Assembly: GCA_023213395.1 (NCBI GenBank)
Contig: CM041465.1
Location: forward strand, 187,495,741-187,559,740
Reading direction: 5' to 3'
DNA: 64,000 nt
Source of the DNA: Cycas panzhihuaensis
Lineage: Eukaryota; Cycadophyta
Part shown: positions 12,159-25,832 of the stretch, piece after piece
Layout: every line of letters starts with the position of its first letter
Position numbering within the stretch: position 1 is the first letter of the stretch
Notes under the pieces: model-generated
What the model was told of the DNA's origin: nothing
The model's database searches: none
The model's input: only the letters and a program-made list of their open reading frames with translations
Position numbers and translations under genes: made by a program

Positions 12159-13382
12159 TAGATCCCCCCTTAAGGATGATCTTGCTGAGTGTTGACTAGT
12201 GACGTTTATCCAATAGCTCTTTGAATTGATTCATAACACAATTAGTGGTTGAAGAAGATTCCACTTGAAGCTTGCTTTCATCAAACACCTCTCGAACAAT
12301 CTGCTGGTATCTTGCTTTTGATGTTGATACTTGATCTTTCGGGTACTCTTCCCCCAAACTAAGAGCTTTTTCCATAGGTCAGAATATTCCATCAATCGAA
12401 GATGAGTCCAAATCAAATACAGGATATTTTGTTCTTTCTTAGTGACCTCAGAGGTTTGCTCCTGATATAATCTCCTCAAGTCTAGATTAAGAAATGCAGA
12501 TTGAATATTATTTTGATATGACTCTCCATCGAGTGTAGCTACAATATTTGACTTGTTTATTGGCTTCTGATCAATGGGTGCAATCATCGTCTTAGGGTCA
12601 ATTCGAATAGAAGGGATATTTCCATGTAAAGAATCTTTCTCCTCCTCCGTAGCTACTTTCCAGGAAGGATCCATTTGCCATAATGAATCAAGAATGTGGG
12701 AGGGAATGACTTTTTCCATTTGAAGTCGATTGGTAGTTTGAGTTTCAATCAACCTTTCTGTTACATCCTCAATTATAGCCAACAATGTCTTATACGAGGT
12801 TGTCATCTCCTCAATGAATAACTGGTGTTTTTCATTACCTTTTACTCATCTTCCTTTTGGAGCTTGACCTTTGTAGGATTAGGAGATGTTGTGAAGGGGG
12901 GTAACAAACATCTGTTAGTAGAGGCTTACAAAATTGGGATGTCAATGCTTCATTCATTTTTATATCTTGACAATGAAGAAACTTTTGCATCACTAGATCC
13001 CACAGTCTATGATCGTTTCCATGGTATCCCACAAAAGCACTTTCGCAACTATGGTCAGATTCCTTCATTTGTCTCTCAGAGATTAGTGCATTTTTAATGC
13101 ACCCTAAGATTTTTTCAATGGAAGGCTTCCGACTGGTCCATCTTTCCTGTGGCATCACACATTAAACTACAGAGGTTAGAGTCTGATTCACAATGTGAAT
13201 AGCAGTTCTCACAACTTCTGTCTTGAAGTTGAATGGGATATGTTGTGTTTACACCTTATACAATGCCATGTCGATCAGTGTATCAACTTTCCATGTGGCA
13301 ACTCCATCATGTGGGATTAACTCAATACCATGATTATAATAGAACTTAGAAATGTGATTGTCGTTAACTTTTCCATGATTAC
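12159..13382 (-). pseudogene. E3 pol, 3' part (integrase, RT remnant, pol tail)
   Basis: Downstream half of the E3 polyprotein, cut off from its 5' part by E4. Read on the minus strand from 13377, it runs through the integrase core and C-terminal region (to about 12830), with ERWTSRKPSIEKILGC and AFVGYHGNDHRLWDL typical of copia integrase. A long open stretch of 191 codons (12231-12806) then carries only a short RT-like trace (NIQSAFLNLDLRRLYQEQ). The YxDD box and RNase H are missing. The frame ends with IILKGGS at about 12160, the usual purine-rich pol tail, followed 75 bp later by the polypurine tract. Confidence 0.8.
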
Positions 13383-13682
13383 TGAAAGAGGTTAATGTAT
13401 CAAGGTCATTTATGTAGATTAATTTTATGACCTTAGGATATATTGATTAGCATTAGTCTCTTAATGAAATGCACTTTATGTGCATTTTGATGTAATTTCG
13501 GGTTCACGTCATTAGGCGAAAAAATCCTAACCTTAATGCTCACCCTCAATAATAAAAGACAAAATCTCAATGAGGGAGTCATTATTCATTCTCACCTCCA
13601 AGCTTGCTCTCATATATTTTTCATTCTCCATTGTCATTATGTGCATGTGAGTGATTTATTCCCTAGATCCATCCTTCCTTCA
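13383..13682 (+). repeat. E4 5' LTR
   Basis: A 300-bp LTR. It contains AATGCAC...GTGCATT (about 13470-13488), a short perfect inverted repeat, and ends just before the primer binding site. Its 3' portion matches 19484-19571 and 19667-19783. Confidence 0.9.
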
Positions 13683-15622
13683 TGTGGTATCAGAGCTAGA
13701 AGGGGATCTATTCACTCCATTCCACTTGCATGGAGTCATTTTGCCTCTCCTTCACCTTCAATGTGAAGTATTGAGAGTGCATTCATCATTTTTTAACATT
13801 TTGAGAGCTTAAAATTATAGTATTTTGTATGTTGTTGCTTTTTATATGTGTGTAAAAATTCAGAGGTGAAGAATATAGGTTTTTAAAGCCGTTCAGCTGC
13901 CGGAACAGTGTCGAAAGCATTAAAGGCCTATAATTTTATGAAAAATTCGACTATCTCATAAATTGATGAAATTTGGCATGCAAGGTCGCCTTGACTAGAG
14001 AATCATTTTTGTCTTCTGGAGCAACTTCATATTCAGCCTGCAACAGTGAGTTTTGGCTATGACAAAAGAGTAAAATTTGTGGATAAGTGATTTAAGGCAC
14101 TTATCCAAATAAAATCCTTTAATTATTAGCGGAAAATATGAAAGTTTTATTAAGGGATCTGGTATATTTATGTCTTAGGATCAATTTAAAACAAATCTCA
14201 TCAAATTTCATCCATTGGTTAGTGACATCTATGCAGATTTCTCACGGTTGCTAATTTTGCCTACTCAACTCCACAAAGGACATTCCAAGGGCATTTCGGG
14301 CAACGTTTTGGCAAATTTTGGAGATGATGCAGAAGGGAAAGTTAATGTACGTGTCAAAATGCAACTTTTGATATATTGAAATTCAGATTCCGAGACAATG
14401 GATCTGGCAGGATTTTGCTTTTGTGCTTTTTCGTATAGAAAATTTTTTGTGTCTTTTTAGAAATCTGACTTCACAACTCTATCAAAAATGATATTCTGAA
14501 CACTTTTTCCTTCTGTCATAAATTCAGATTTCATCATTTAGGCCTTCATAGTAATTTTTAGAAAAAATTGCCCATTTATCATTATTTGTAAATTTTGTGA
14601 AAAAATTACAAAATAGGAAAAAATAGCATGCATATAGATTTAAAAAAATCAATATTTTAGCGGCAAGTTGATCCGCTTTTTAGCCCATTGTGGATTTTGT
14701 ATCAAAACTTCCAAAAACATATTTGGAAGCATTGTACTAAAGTAAGGGAAACCTTAGATCAGAAGCAACATCTGGTTTCCCTACTAAATCTAGCATGCTT
14801 TTTCTATTTGCACACATAGCATAAAGCATCACATAAAGCATCAACAACAACAAAGCAAGCACAAAAAGCAAGCAAGCATATTTGGCAACTTTCCATTTCA
14901 ATTTTTAGTTATTTAGAAACATCTTACACTATTCCTAAAAGGAATCTTATCTGTACGCTTTATACTGCCAGTTCTTGACTTGTGCGCACACTCGCCTTGG
15001 TTAAGGTTGGACGAAGTCCAGTCCCTAAGGGAGGTGTGAGTTTCATCTTTGAGTCCGTCTTAACCTAATAGTGGTGGAGGGACAGGTTAGCCATACCTAT
15101 GGCCTCCAATGAGGGATAATCCTGATAACCACCTGGGAAAACTGAAAACCTTAATGCAAGATTAAAATTAACCCAGTCCAATATCCGTTATAGCCATGGG
15201 ATACACAGTACCATTTGACTCTTCGGAGGAGGTATATAGCTGCTCATTGGTGAACTGGATGGGGACTGGGAGTACCTGGGCTCCACTGTGACTTCGATTT
15301 CATCACCAAGCGCAGGTGTGGGTATCGCGGGTGAAGGCCCTAATTGTATACTAGAAGCCTTAGGCATCACAACCTCACCTACATTTGGACATAAGTGAGA
15401 GGTTAGTGGCATGACACATCACCACTCTTTGCTAGCTCTACATTAGGCCTCATTCTTGCATCATTGCTTATACTTATTTTTCAGAGTTGTTGAAAAATAC
15501 TTAATCATTGCTTGCTTCTCATCATAAGCATTCATTTCTACATCCCTGCTGCGCCAAGTGTATTAGCCACACATGTCAATGACACATACTTCTATCATCT
15601 CTTCTACTTCTTCATCATCACC
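13683..15622 (+). other. E4 leader (5' untranslated region)
   Basis: About 1.9 kb between the primer site and gag with no plus-strand coding. Two parts differ in texture: AT-rich to about 14930, then a GC-richer block at 14960-15420. That block carries an antisense open stretch of 74 codons (15188-15412), rich in Pro and Ser, with no recognisable domain. Confidence 0.6.
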
Positions 15623-18600
15623 ATGTCATCTCAATTCAAACAGAATGTTAACTGCATATTGAAAGGCAAAGAAAATTGGGATCTATGGTACAGTGGAGTT
15701 AAAAATGCTGCAAAGTATCAAGGCCTTTGGAGAGCCCATTTGTAGCCTACATCTAGCATACCAGCAACAACTACAACATCCGCTTTTGGTGGATCCACCC
15801 CAACAGCTCCTACAGATGTTGCAGCCAAACTACAATAAGAGATAGATGATGAAAAGATTCGTGCAGAAATTTTGTTGGTCACTAATCACTCCTTGCACAA
15901 CTTGATTAATGCAGAGCAACATGATATAGCCTGGAAGGTCCTTGAAGTTCTCAAGAAGAACTTTGATACCAAATCAGATTTAGAATTTGTTCATCTTATT
16001 CTGAAAATGAACAAATAAAAAATGCAGAAGGGACGAGCTCATGAGACAATAAATCTCCTTCGACCAATCAAACAGGCAATTGATAAAGATTTTAAGACCC
16101 AATGTATCACTTGGGCATTCTTGATCCAGTCATGTCTACATGTTCTTGATTATCAAAACTTGCTTGGAAGTCTTAAAACTAGTGGAACATTGAAGACACT
16201 CAACTTTGAAGTACTTGCTGATAAGTTCATTGAATTTGAGAAGACCTTTGATACGAACTTTGTAGCCTCTAACTCTCTTCCAGATGCAACCTTTGAGGTA
16301 GAAGAAGAAGTTTACTACACAAGAAATCAAGGTCCCTCTCGTGGTAGAGGAAATAACCGAGCAAGAGGAAGAGGAAAAAACATGGGAAATCGTTCACAAG
16401 GTCAATCAAACCCTCAGTTATAGCCTCGATAGTCTCAAGGCCAAGGGCCACCTCAACAAAGAGCAAGACAGTCAGGCCAAACCAGTACCTCTTCAGGGAC
16501 AAGTAATCAAACTATTATGTGTGATCGGTGTAACTGTAAAGGACACTTAGCAAAAGACTGCAGAATCGCCACTTATAAGTTGGACAAGTTCCAACCAAAA
16601 CATGGAGCTCACAATGTTGAAGAAACTTGTGAAGAATCTTTTAGTGATGTAGGTTTTGTACAAGCACACATTCAAAGAATTGAGGGATATTCAGCATCAA
16701 ATGCCATTGACCAACCAAAGAGATACTTTGAAGCTTGATGTGGATATATCACTTGTGAATTCCCTTCACCAATGCCAAGCCCTATAGGAATTGCCAATAG
16801 TGTGGCTTCAATCGATGGACAGTGGATCATGGACACAGGAGCAACTCAACATATGACGTGCAATCGCAGTCTATATCATACATTTGACTCAAATGTTCAA
16901 GGAGTTGTTCACATGGTTGATAAATCACAACAACCTGTTGAAGGAATTGGTAACATTCGCTTGAAACTCCCAGGCTTAGAAGATTTTACATTGTTTGATG
17001 TCTTATACATACCTAATCTTAAACAAAACCTACTCTCCTTATCCACACTTGTCTCTCATGGATTTGATCTAAGTGTAACCGCAAATGACTAGACTCTCCA
17101 GGTCATTCACCCTCCAACTAATCAGGTGGTTTTGACTGGACAACTCTCTGGCAAACTCTTTCGATTGAATGGCTCTCCATCTTCTGAAGCCCATTGTGCC
17201 CAAAGCCCTTGTGTCGATGAAGAATTTGTATTTAATTCCATCTTGACCCACCCAACATTGTCATAAGAAGCTCTTTGGCATGCTCGCATGTGTTCATATT
17301 GATAGACTTAGAGATCTTTCTAACACTCTTCCAAATCTTCCAAAGTTCTCCTCTAAGCCCTTTAAATGTGAAGCTTGTATCATTGCCAAATCTCATTGAC
17401 AACCCTTTCCCAAAAGTCAGTGGAAATCGAGCCATCCATTACAATTGGTACACTCTGATTTGGGCAGGCCAATGGCCATTCCTTCACTAAAGGGCAAGTT
17501 ATATTACATCTCTTTCATTGATGATTTCACTAGAAAAGTATGGGTAGCTTTTCTACACAAGAAAGATGAAGCCTTCCATGTATTCAAAGAATTCAAAGCA
17601 CTCACTAAAAAAGAGTCAGGTTATCAACTCAAATGTCTTCGAACTGATAATGGTGGCGAATATACCTCACATGAGTTTGAAAGCTACCTTCGAGACAATG
17701 GTATCAAGCATCAAACAACAGTAGCAGGTACCCCATAGCAAAATGGAGTTGCCGAGCGCATGAACAGAACAATCATGAACATGGCTCGGGCTATGTTGAT
17801 ATACAAAAATGTACTTGCCTACCTATGGGCCGAAGCAATCTCGGCAATTGTTTATTGTATCAATGTTATTAGCCCATCAAAAGAAGGACAAGCACCTAAT
17901 GAAAAGTGGTCAGGACAAACCCCCATTATTCACTACTTCAAAAATTTTGGCTCTACATGCTATGCCCACAGTTTGAATGTAGATCGAAATAAATTCCAAC
18001 CAAGGGCACTTAAAGGCATCTTTGTGGGATACCCTATGGATAAGAAAGGGTATAAGGTTTTTATACCTTCACAACGAAAAATTATCGTTACCAGAGATGT
18101 TGTTTTTGCGGAGACAGAGGACTAGTTACTTAAACTGAACTCCAAAGTACCCTCACACCGCTATAATCATGTTATCAAGTATGATGTTTAGATTCCAAAA
18201 TTTGGGAGGGGGGGACAGACATAAATTACTCTAAATATTAGAAGCTAACAATAGAGCCTCAGAGGATATAAGTTGTGACTCTGAACCGATGAGTGCACAT
18301 CCAACACCATCCTTTGAAGATAACAGAGTTAACAAAGGCAAAGCCATTATAGAAGAACCATCCTCTCCACCTTCAGTCGACAAAGGCAAAACAGTGGTGG
18401 AAGGACCATCTTCCTCAGGCGCATCAACATCCTCCTCACAAAATAATCATTTTAATGAACAAGATGAGAACCAAGAAGTTGAGGAAGTGAGGACTTCATT
18501 CCCAACTCGAGGATCTCGAGAAGCCCGCCAACTCAATAAGGACATACAACCAGATGAGGTGGGCAAAATTGGCACTCGAAGTGCCCATAGAGCAAGGATG

Positions 18601-19483
18601 CAGGAATCATTATACACTGAGCTTAAACTGAAAGAACTGCACATTACTCTTAATGAAAAGCCCCTAACATATCAAGAAGCTGTAAAACATACAGCTTGGA
18701 GAAATGCCATGAATGAAGAGTACCAATCTCTTATCAAGAATGGTACATGGGAGCTTGTTGATCTACCACTTGGTAGAAAGATAGTTCAAAATAAATGGGT
18801 GTTCAAAAACAAATATAGATCAAATGGCACCCTTGAAAAACACAAGGTGAGGTTGGTAGCTAAAGGATTTACACAAAGGGAAAGCATTGACTACATTGAA
18901 GTCTTTGCACCTATGGCCTACAATTAGAACTCTTGTGGCCTTGGCTGCTCAACAGGGTTGGAAAATCTACCAACTCAATATTAAGACCACGTTTCTCAAT
19001 GGAGATCTTGAAGAAGAAATTTACATGGCTCAGCCAGAAGGATATGAGATCGAAGGTCAAGAGCATAAGGCGTGCAGGCTCAGAAAGTCCTTGTATGCCC
19101 TTAAACAAGCCCCTCGTGCTTGGTTTGCCAAGTTGTCTGAAAGAATGAGGCAACTTGGATACAAGGTTTGTGACTACTAAGATATTGATGCAACATTGTT
19201 TATCAAGCGCCATAAGGATAAAGTCACTTATCTCATAATCTTTGTGGATGACATGCTAGTAACGGGTAATAGTGAACTGGCAATAAGCCAGCTGAAAAAG
19301 GACCTTGGCAAAATGTTCAAATTGTCCGATCTCGGTTTGATGAAATATTACTTGGGAATTAAAGTAACACAAAAGAATGGAAAATTTTTCCTCTCCCAAG
19401 AAAAATATATCAACAATCTTCTAACCAAGTTTCAGTTAGAAGATGCTCAACCAGTGCTATTACCTATGGACCCTAATACCAAA
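15623..19483 (+). pseudogene. E4 gag-pol polyprotein, truncated
   Basis: The start MSSQFKQNVNCILKGKENWD opens a copia Gag. An Arg/Gly-rich tail precedes an intact CCHC knuckle (CDRCNCKGHLAKDC, 16517-16560). The protease site is intact (D-T-G-A at about 16832). The integrase keeps D (HSDLGRP), D (RTDNGGEY) and E (VAERMNRT) between 17440 and 17770, with one stop just before the Glu region. RT (18670-19480) keeps FVDDM at about 19241 but carries a frameshift near 18900. The reading breaks off inside RT at about 19483 where the LTR remnant begins. Fewer lesions than E1, E2 or E3 fit its innermost, youngest position. Confidence 0.9.
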
Positions 19484-19876
19484 CTCTTATATCTTGTTTC
19501 ATCTCTTTTTCATTCTCCATTGTCATTGTGTACATGTGAGTGATTTATTCCCTAGATCCATCATTCCTTCAATTACTCCTTAAGAAATTTATTTGATTTT
19601 CACATATTTTTTCATCTATTACTTTATCTTTTAATTCTAACTTATGTTTGTAAGAGTATACCCAAGGTCATTATTCATTCTCACCTCCAAGCTTGCTCTT
19701 ATATCTTGTTTCATATCTTTTTCATTCTCCATTGCCATTCTGTGCATGTGAGTGATTTATTCCCTAGATCCATCCTTCCTTCAATTACTCCTTAAGAAAT
19801 TTATTTGATTTTCATATATTTTTTCATCTGTCACTTTATCTTTTACTTCTAACTTATCTTTGGGAGAGTATACCCA
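19484..19876. repeat. 212-bp tandem duplication across the E4/E3 junction
   Basis: Two tandem units, each made of the E4 LTR end plus about 93 bp of E3 coding sequence: LTR part 19484-19571 with flank 19572-19664, then LTR part 19667-19783 with flank 19784-19876. Matching words are 212 bp apart throughout. The second unit has about 29 bp more LTR on its left, so the deletion that removed the E4 3' end affected only the first. The duplication is younger than the E4 insertion. Confidence 0.88.
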
Positions 19877-20928
19877 AGTATCCTGAGTAGAACGAAGATT
19901 TTGATTCATTTTAGGAATATACCACACCTTCTTGAGACAACCACCTTTTACTGTGACTATTTCAACATTTTTGATTGGTACCACATCAACATTATCAAGT
20001 ATGATGTCCATCTAGCCAAGATCTTGATTCAATACATCAAAACTCTGCTTTTTAGGAGAGATATGTTGTTGTGCGCTCAAGTTAGTTGATACTCGCACAC
20101 AATATGCTACAATTTTCTCCTTTCCATTGGTTGGCCTTAAGTTCTTTTTCCTTACCCAGTAGTCCTTTTTTCTGTGGCCCATCTTTTTGCAGTAGGTACA
20201 TGAATTGTTATATTTCTTCTTCTTCCCTTTATTGGTGACCTCTTCATGTGAATGTTTATCCCTGTCTTCATCCTCATTCTTCTGAACTTTTGAGGATAGG
20301 GCATGACTAGTATCATTCGAACACACAAAACCATGATGTTTGAGCTTAGCTTCCTCTACAAGAAGTAGCTCTTTCAACTTGTGAAACAAGATAACTTGCA
20401 ACATTTTGTCAATGTTATACACGGTCTGAAAGGTGTTGTAAGTTACTGGCAACTTGTTTATGACGATTGCGAACAGAATTTTATCGCTAATTAGGTTTTC
20501 TTCTATTCCCTTGAGCTTGTTCCTAATATCAGTCAACTTATTCAATTAGGTGCTAATGTTGCTCTCATCCTCAATACAGGAATTGAACAGTCCACCCAAT
20601 AAGACAACCAACCCGTTTGTCTTATTTTGTTCAAACATGTCACAAAGGGTTTGCCAAATATTGTGTGGCATATTCAACTTGTGGACGAGAGTGCTCTTTG
20701 ATCTGGGGCAAGCAAGAGCTTTAGTAGACTGGTGGCATGAAGGTGCTTTCTCTGTGTGAGTTTATATGGTGCAACATTAGGATCCCCTTCCATTTTCTTG
20801 GGTGGAGCCTTGTAAGTTAGGTCCCAAAGCTCCTGGACCATCAACACAAGCTCTATATTGGACTTCCACTCCTCAAAGTCGGTGTTGTCAAAGATTACTT
20901 GTGGCAATAGGGTCATTTTGGCATCCAT
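19784..20928 (-). pseudogene. E3 gag and protease region (5' part of the polyprotein)
   Basis: The start at 20928 reads MDAKMTLLPQVIFDNTDFEEW, a copia Gag opening. The Gag region runs to about 20350. The zinc knuckle at 20160-20205 reads CTYCKKMGHRKKDY, so the last Cys is Tyr. Downstream, QQHISPKKQSF and GGCLKKVWYIPKMNQNL match the protease/pre-integrase region, but the D-S-G motif is gone (NLSAQQH). The frame then passes into E4 at the ATTAC target; its continuation is at 13377. Little lies between protease and integrase, so an older internal deletion is likely. Confidence 0.85.
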
Positions 20929-21305
20929 GTCTATAGATACTCAGAGTTCTCTTTCACTTGATTATTAATCACGACAAGAAGTCTTGGTTAACACTGTTTT
21001 AACATTTTATGAAGCCCGATTCCCTACTTTGTGTATCACTTCACTGAGACAAGTTTGACACATTCTCCATAAGTAATACGCCTTACTTTAATGTCAATTG
21101 AAGCAAAAATATATTAAACAATGCCCTTTTTTCACACTAATATACTTCTTGACAAAGGTTGTATACTCTATACGAACGTCGTGTGTTATTGGGCCAAATC
21201 CAGGATACGATAATCACTGAATAATTGTAATAAACTGCCTTGAAAGGTCAGAAAATTTGCTTTAAGATATATTAGCAAAGGTTTTTATCAAATATTAAAA
21301 TTAGA

Positions 21306-21901
<596 letters not shown>

Positions 21902-22820
21902 ATCCGATATGCAAAATGGCGGTCACATCGCTAATTTTCGTGCTATTGTTAGCAACGAGTTGCAGACAGTAATAAAACCCAATACGAGTGGCTGAATATA
22001 ATATCAATCTGTGTGATTGATTTTTAGCATTCATTCGTAATCTATATATCTCAGATAGTATATATCAAAGAATTGATTCATACATCTAATGTGTTCGAAC
22101 GATGATAGGTTTATTTTTGTCTAAATAACAGTGACGTCTTCCTCCAAAACCCTTTTATTTGTACGACAAGTCTTTGCGTTTTTGGCGTTCAATTGGGATC
22201 AATATTGACATATGCTTTGATTGATATATCAATTATTGCATTAATGTTGTATTGCTTTTGCAACAATCAATGGCAATTGTATGAATATTCAACAGTCGTG
22301 GCTTTCCAAATAGTAATTTTAGCTTTAATAATATGATAAAATGTATTAAAATGCCTTCGAATTTTGAAGGGTGCTACGTTCGGAGAGGTCACGGCTACCG
22401 GTTGAAATTGTAGGGCAGTGCAACGCTTCTAAATCCTCTCAAATAGCTTCTAATCCAAAGGAATCTGAACTCTGCTATTTATAGACTTTTATCAGAGAGT
22501 ATTACTTGTGAATAAATTCACACGAGCTAAAATACTTCTTTAGACTTTCCCAGTACTGCTTTTATGATCCCAATATAAGACCAACGTTGTTGTATGACTT
22601 TCGTTGATGCCCAACTTCGTTCTTCAGCCTCCAATATTGGTGCCACAAGTGTATGAAGTGCAAAATGCAATTTGCAACTCTGGACAAGCACTTTTCTCAG
22701 TGCCAACTCAATCTATGATCTTCAATCTCTGAATTTTCCCAGTTAGTGACAAATTCACTCATTTCCAGTCTCGAATCTGAGTTCTAACATTATTCCTTGC
22801 TTCCTCAAGCTCTGATACCA

Positions 22821-23235
22821 TGTGAGAGTATGTGTATATGCAGGTTGCAAGTTGAGTGTCAAGCCAACCAAAGGCAGAGACTGCTACATGCCAAGATCAT
22901 GCACAAGGGGACTTGAACACCAGATATATTGTGGGAAACTCCTGAGAGAGAAAACCCACCAACACAATATTTGATATATTAAATATAAAACAATACATAG
23001 TGTTTCAAAGGTGAGATGGAGCACGAGAAGATGATGAGATCACATTGATCTTGAGTTGATGATTGGAATACTAAGGAGGTATGAATAAATATACCCCGAA
23101 ATGGTACCATGTATGGTCATGCCTCTTCATCATGTCTTTTCGCCAACAGACGCATCGTTCCATCACACCTACATACACTAATTAATCCTAATGAAGCATT
23201 AAGTTATAGTTAACCTAAGTTAGCTATCACTAACA
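22821..23235 (-). repeat. E3 5' LTR
   Basis: The 415-bp partner of 11672-12086. On the plus strand it starts TGTGAGAGTATG and ends CTAACA, and is preceded by the complement of the primer binding site (GCTCTGATACCA, 22809-22820). Confidence 0.94.
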
Positions 23236-25319
23236 ATGTGGATGGAATGGAGGGCTTTACTCGCAAGTTGTCCAATTTGATGACTGCATTAGTGTTGGCC
23301 AAGTTTTCAGAATCAGTACAATTGAGGTAAGGTTGACCTTCATAGCATACTGTGCTTTCCTCAATGTTCACAGCATTGATAACACCCTTTTGAAACCTCC
23401 CCGCTTAATGTCTTAATTGTCATGCATTGGCCATATGGCCGGTTGGTCCCCTAGGGAATGCACCGAGCTTAAGACTCCATATTTGTGATTTTTAAAGCTG
23501 ATTACAAGTGGGTTGAATTACTTGCTAAAAACATGCTTCGAAGACCTTTTCAGGTTATTGAAATACTTATTAATGTGGTACAAAAATTACAACTTAGTTG
23601 CTTAAAAGTAAGAAAATGCAACTATGTACTAGATTAAATCTTCAAATGAAGTAAACATGCAAACCGGGAATGGGCACTTTGAGAAGCAAACATGCAAGCC
23701 AGGAACACTTGGGATCAAAAAAAATGATCCCAACACGCTAAAAGAAAATGATTATTTTATTGATTTGTAGTTTTCTTGATGCTTTGGAGCGATGCCTCAC
23801 TTGATTTGGGTCACCACAGAGGGAGCCCAATGAGTAAACACGTTAAAACAATGCAATTGCGGGTTGAAAACAACTTGAAAATTTGGTGATTAAATCACCA
23901 AAATCACATGCAATTTTTTTTTTATGACGATTAATGTGATTGACACACTATAAAAGTCCTCAAAAATTGAAATTAATGACCTAGTTCACCTCGCAGGGAG
24001 CTTAGAGTCACTTATAATAGAAGAAATTTTCACTCAATGTGATAATTACAAATCAAAAATTCACTTGTAATTTTTTTTTAAAGTGAAAACGATCAAATAC
24101 AATTAAAAAAGTGTATGTCCTTCTCAAATGTATGAATTAAAATACATAAAAAAAAAAAAAGCTTTAGAGAAGGATGTTTATATGCATCAGAATATTTAAG
24201 GAATATTTCAATTCATATAACCTAAGGTGAATTGTACAAAGTCTTTAAAAAAATTTCATAAATGCCACTGGAAGGTTGAGGGAAGTCAACGGGAGAGTTG
24301 CTTGCCCACTAAGAAGATCATTGTTGGTCACAGAAGAGCCGCTAGCCAAGAAAGAGTTGCCCCTGCATAGGGAAGCTGCCACACAAATGTTTGTGGATCC
24401 GACTGTTTATTGAGGATTGCAAAATGAGATTGCGGAAGGAGCCGACCGATTATGGAGAGGAGATAAACTACGAGAGAGATCTTCCAAAAAGGTGCAAAAA
24501 TGAGTTGCCCAACAATGAGAGTAGGCAAGAATTGATCTGCCTAACTAGTAATGAGTCACCAGCCAACAATTGCCCAGAAGGAGGACTATCACACATAGGG
24601 AGAGGCTCCAAAAAATAGAGATATGAAGACTCACATAGTCCTGTAATGAGAAATAATGGAGAGCCACAACAAATATTTTAGTATATTTTATCTCCACAAC
24701 AAAGCTACCAGTGAGAAATCTCCTTCATAGACTCCTACACCATGAAAACAAAGAGGCTAATATTCTCACAATAAAGTAACTAGGATCTCTTTCTCACAGT
24801 AAGTCACTGGGCTCTCTTCTTTACATGCATGGACACTGTAGATCCCTCAAATAGATCTAAGAGAGAGTTTTCCAAGTCTTTTCGTGTGTATTAGAACTCC
24901 AATATGAGGGAATTTACCACCAATAAATATAGAAAAAAAAAATTCCTCCTTTCTATCACAAAGACCTGCAATATGGTCCATAATTGAGAGCCAAGAGAGA
25001 GCCTAGAAGCATTTTTTTTTTCTCACAACGTTAGCTTCTTCAAACATAAGATCTGTAAGAAATTTTTTGCATATACTAATGTTCTGATAAAAAATTACAA
25101 GTTTTTTCAATATTAAACCTCTCAATCTTTACAAAAAAAACAAATTGCTAAATTCTTTAGATTAAGCCTTAAATAAAAAAAAATTCAAAAATTAATTCTG
25201 AAATTTGAGAGTATATTGCAAACAACAGCATTGGATTGTTTTGTATGGCAAAGGTCGTCATCAATCAGGAGAAGTGATATCTGCTTCCGCTCCTCAAAAA
25301 GCTAGCTCTGATACCAAAA
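23236..25319 (-). other. E2 leader, distal part
   Basis: The untranslated leader of E2, separated from the gag start by E3. It is AT-rich with several A runs. Two patches stand out. The minus strand at 23236-23400 is open for about 53 codons (INAVNIEESTVCYEGQ...). 24270-24610 is purine-rich with a 75-codon open stretch. Neither matches a family I recognise. Confidence 0.6.
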
Positions 25320-25832
25320 TGGAAGAAAGAAAATGCATAATAGGATCTATTTGAGGAGTTAGAGAGGACACATCATGAATCATACAAAGATGAAAATTTG
25401 ATTAACAGCTTGACAATGCAAGCATAAACTACATAACATAACAAAGAATAGGGAGGAGAATTGATCTACCACTCAACCTATCAAAGTAACTTCAATAGCA
25501 TAACACTAGCTTGGAAAACTACATCCATACAGGGAAAGTGTCACTCCTTACAAAGGAGTTTGAGCGTACATGATTGTGACACGTCACAGATCAAAAGAAG
25601 AAGACAAAGCTAAGTGAAACTCTATTTCCTAGGTGTGTGAGGATGGTGACAAGTGTTGGCCATCCAAAGTTGACTTTTCCACTTAGCACATTTGGAGAAA
25701 GCACAAAAGACAAAAGGGATAATGTGACAATTTAAAAATCAAACAAAGGAGCACTTTAGCATAAAGTATAAAGTGCCAAAATATAAATTTACATGGTTAA
25801 GACTTAATGCTTAGGACATGAAGTTTTTAACA
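25320..25832 (-). repeat. E2 5' LTR
   Basis: The 513-bp partner of 6911-7424. On the plus strand it starts TGGAAGAAAG and ends TTTTTAACA, and is followed by the TSD AGTCA. The complement of the primer site (GCTCTGATACC) lies just to its left. Confidence 0.94.

Larger units (their letters stand above)
13383..19571 (+). mobile_element. E4: copia element nested inside E3
   Basis: A plus-strand element inserted in the E3 integrase region. Its 5' LTR starts TGAAAGAGG and ends CTTCCTTCA, an imperfect inverted repeat. ATTAC flanks it on both sides (13378-13382 and 19572-19576). When E4 is skipped, the E3 reading frame continues exactly across the junction, which supports these ends. The primer site at 13685 reads TGGTATCAGAGC. 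The 3' end is damaged: RT runs straight into the last 88 bp of the LTR, so RNase H, the polypurine tract and most of the 3' LTR are deleted. Confidence 0.93.

Noticed and set aside
15188-15412. Pro/Ser-rich antisense ORF in the E4 leader
   Set aside because: Only 74 codons, no promoter or domain. Noted under the leader but not called a gene.
24391-24618. Possible host exon (75 codons, plus strand)
   Set aside because: No splice context, no recognisable motif, and it lies in the E2 leader.
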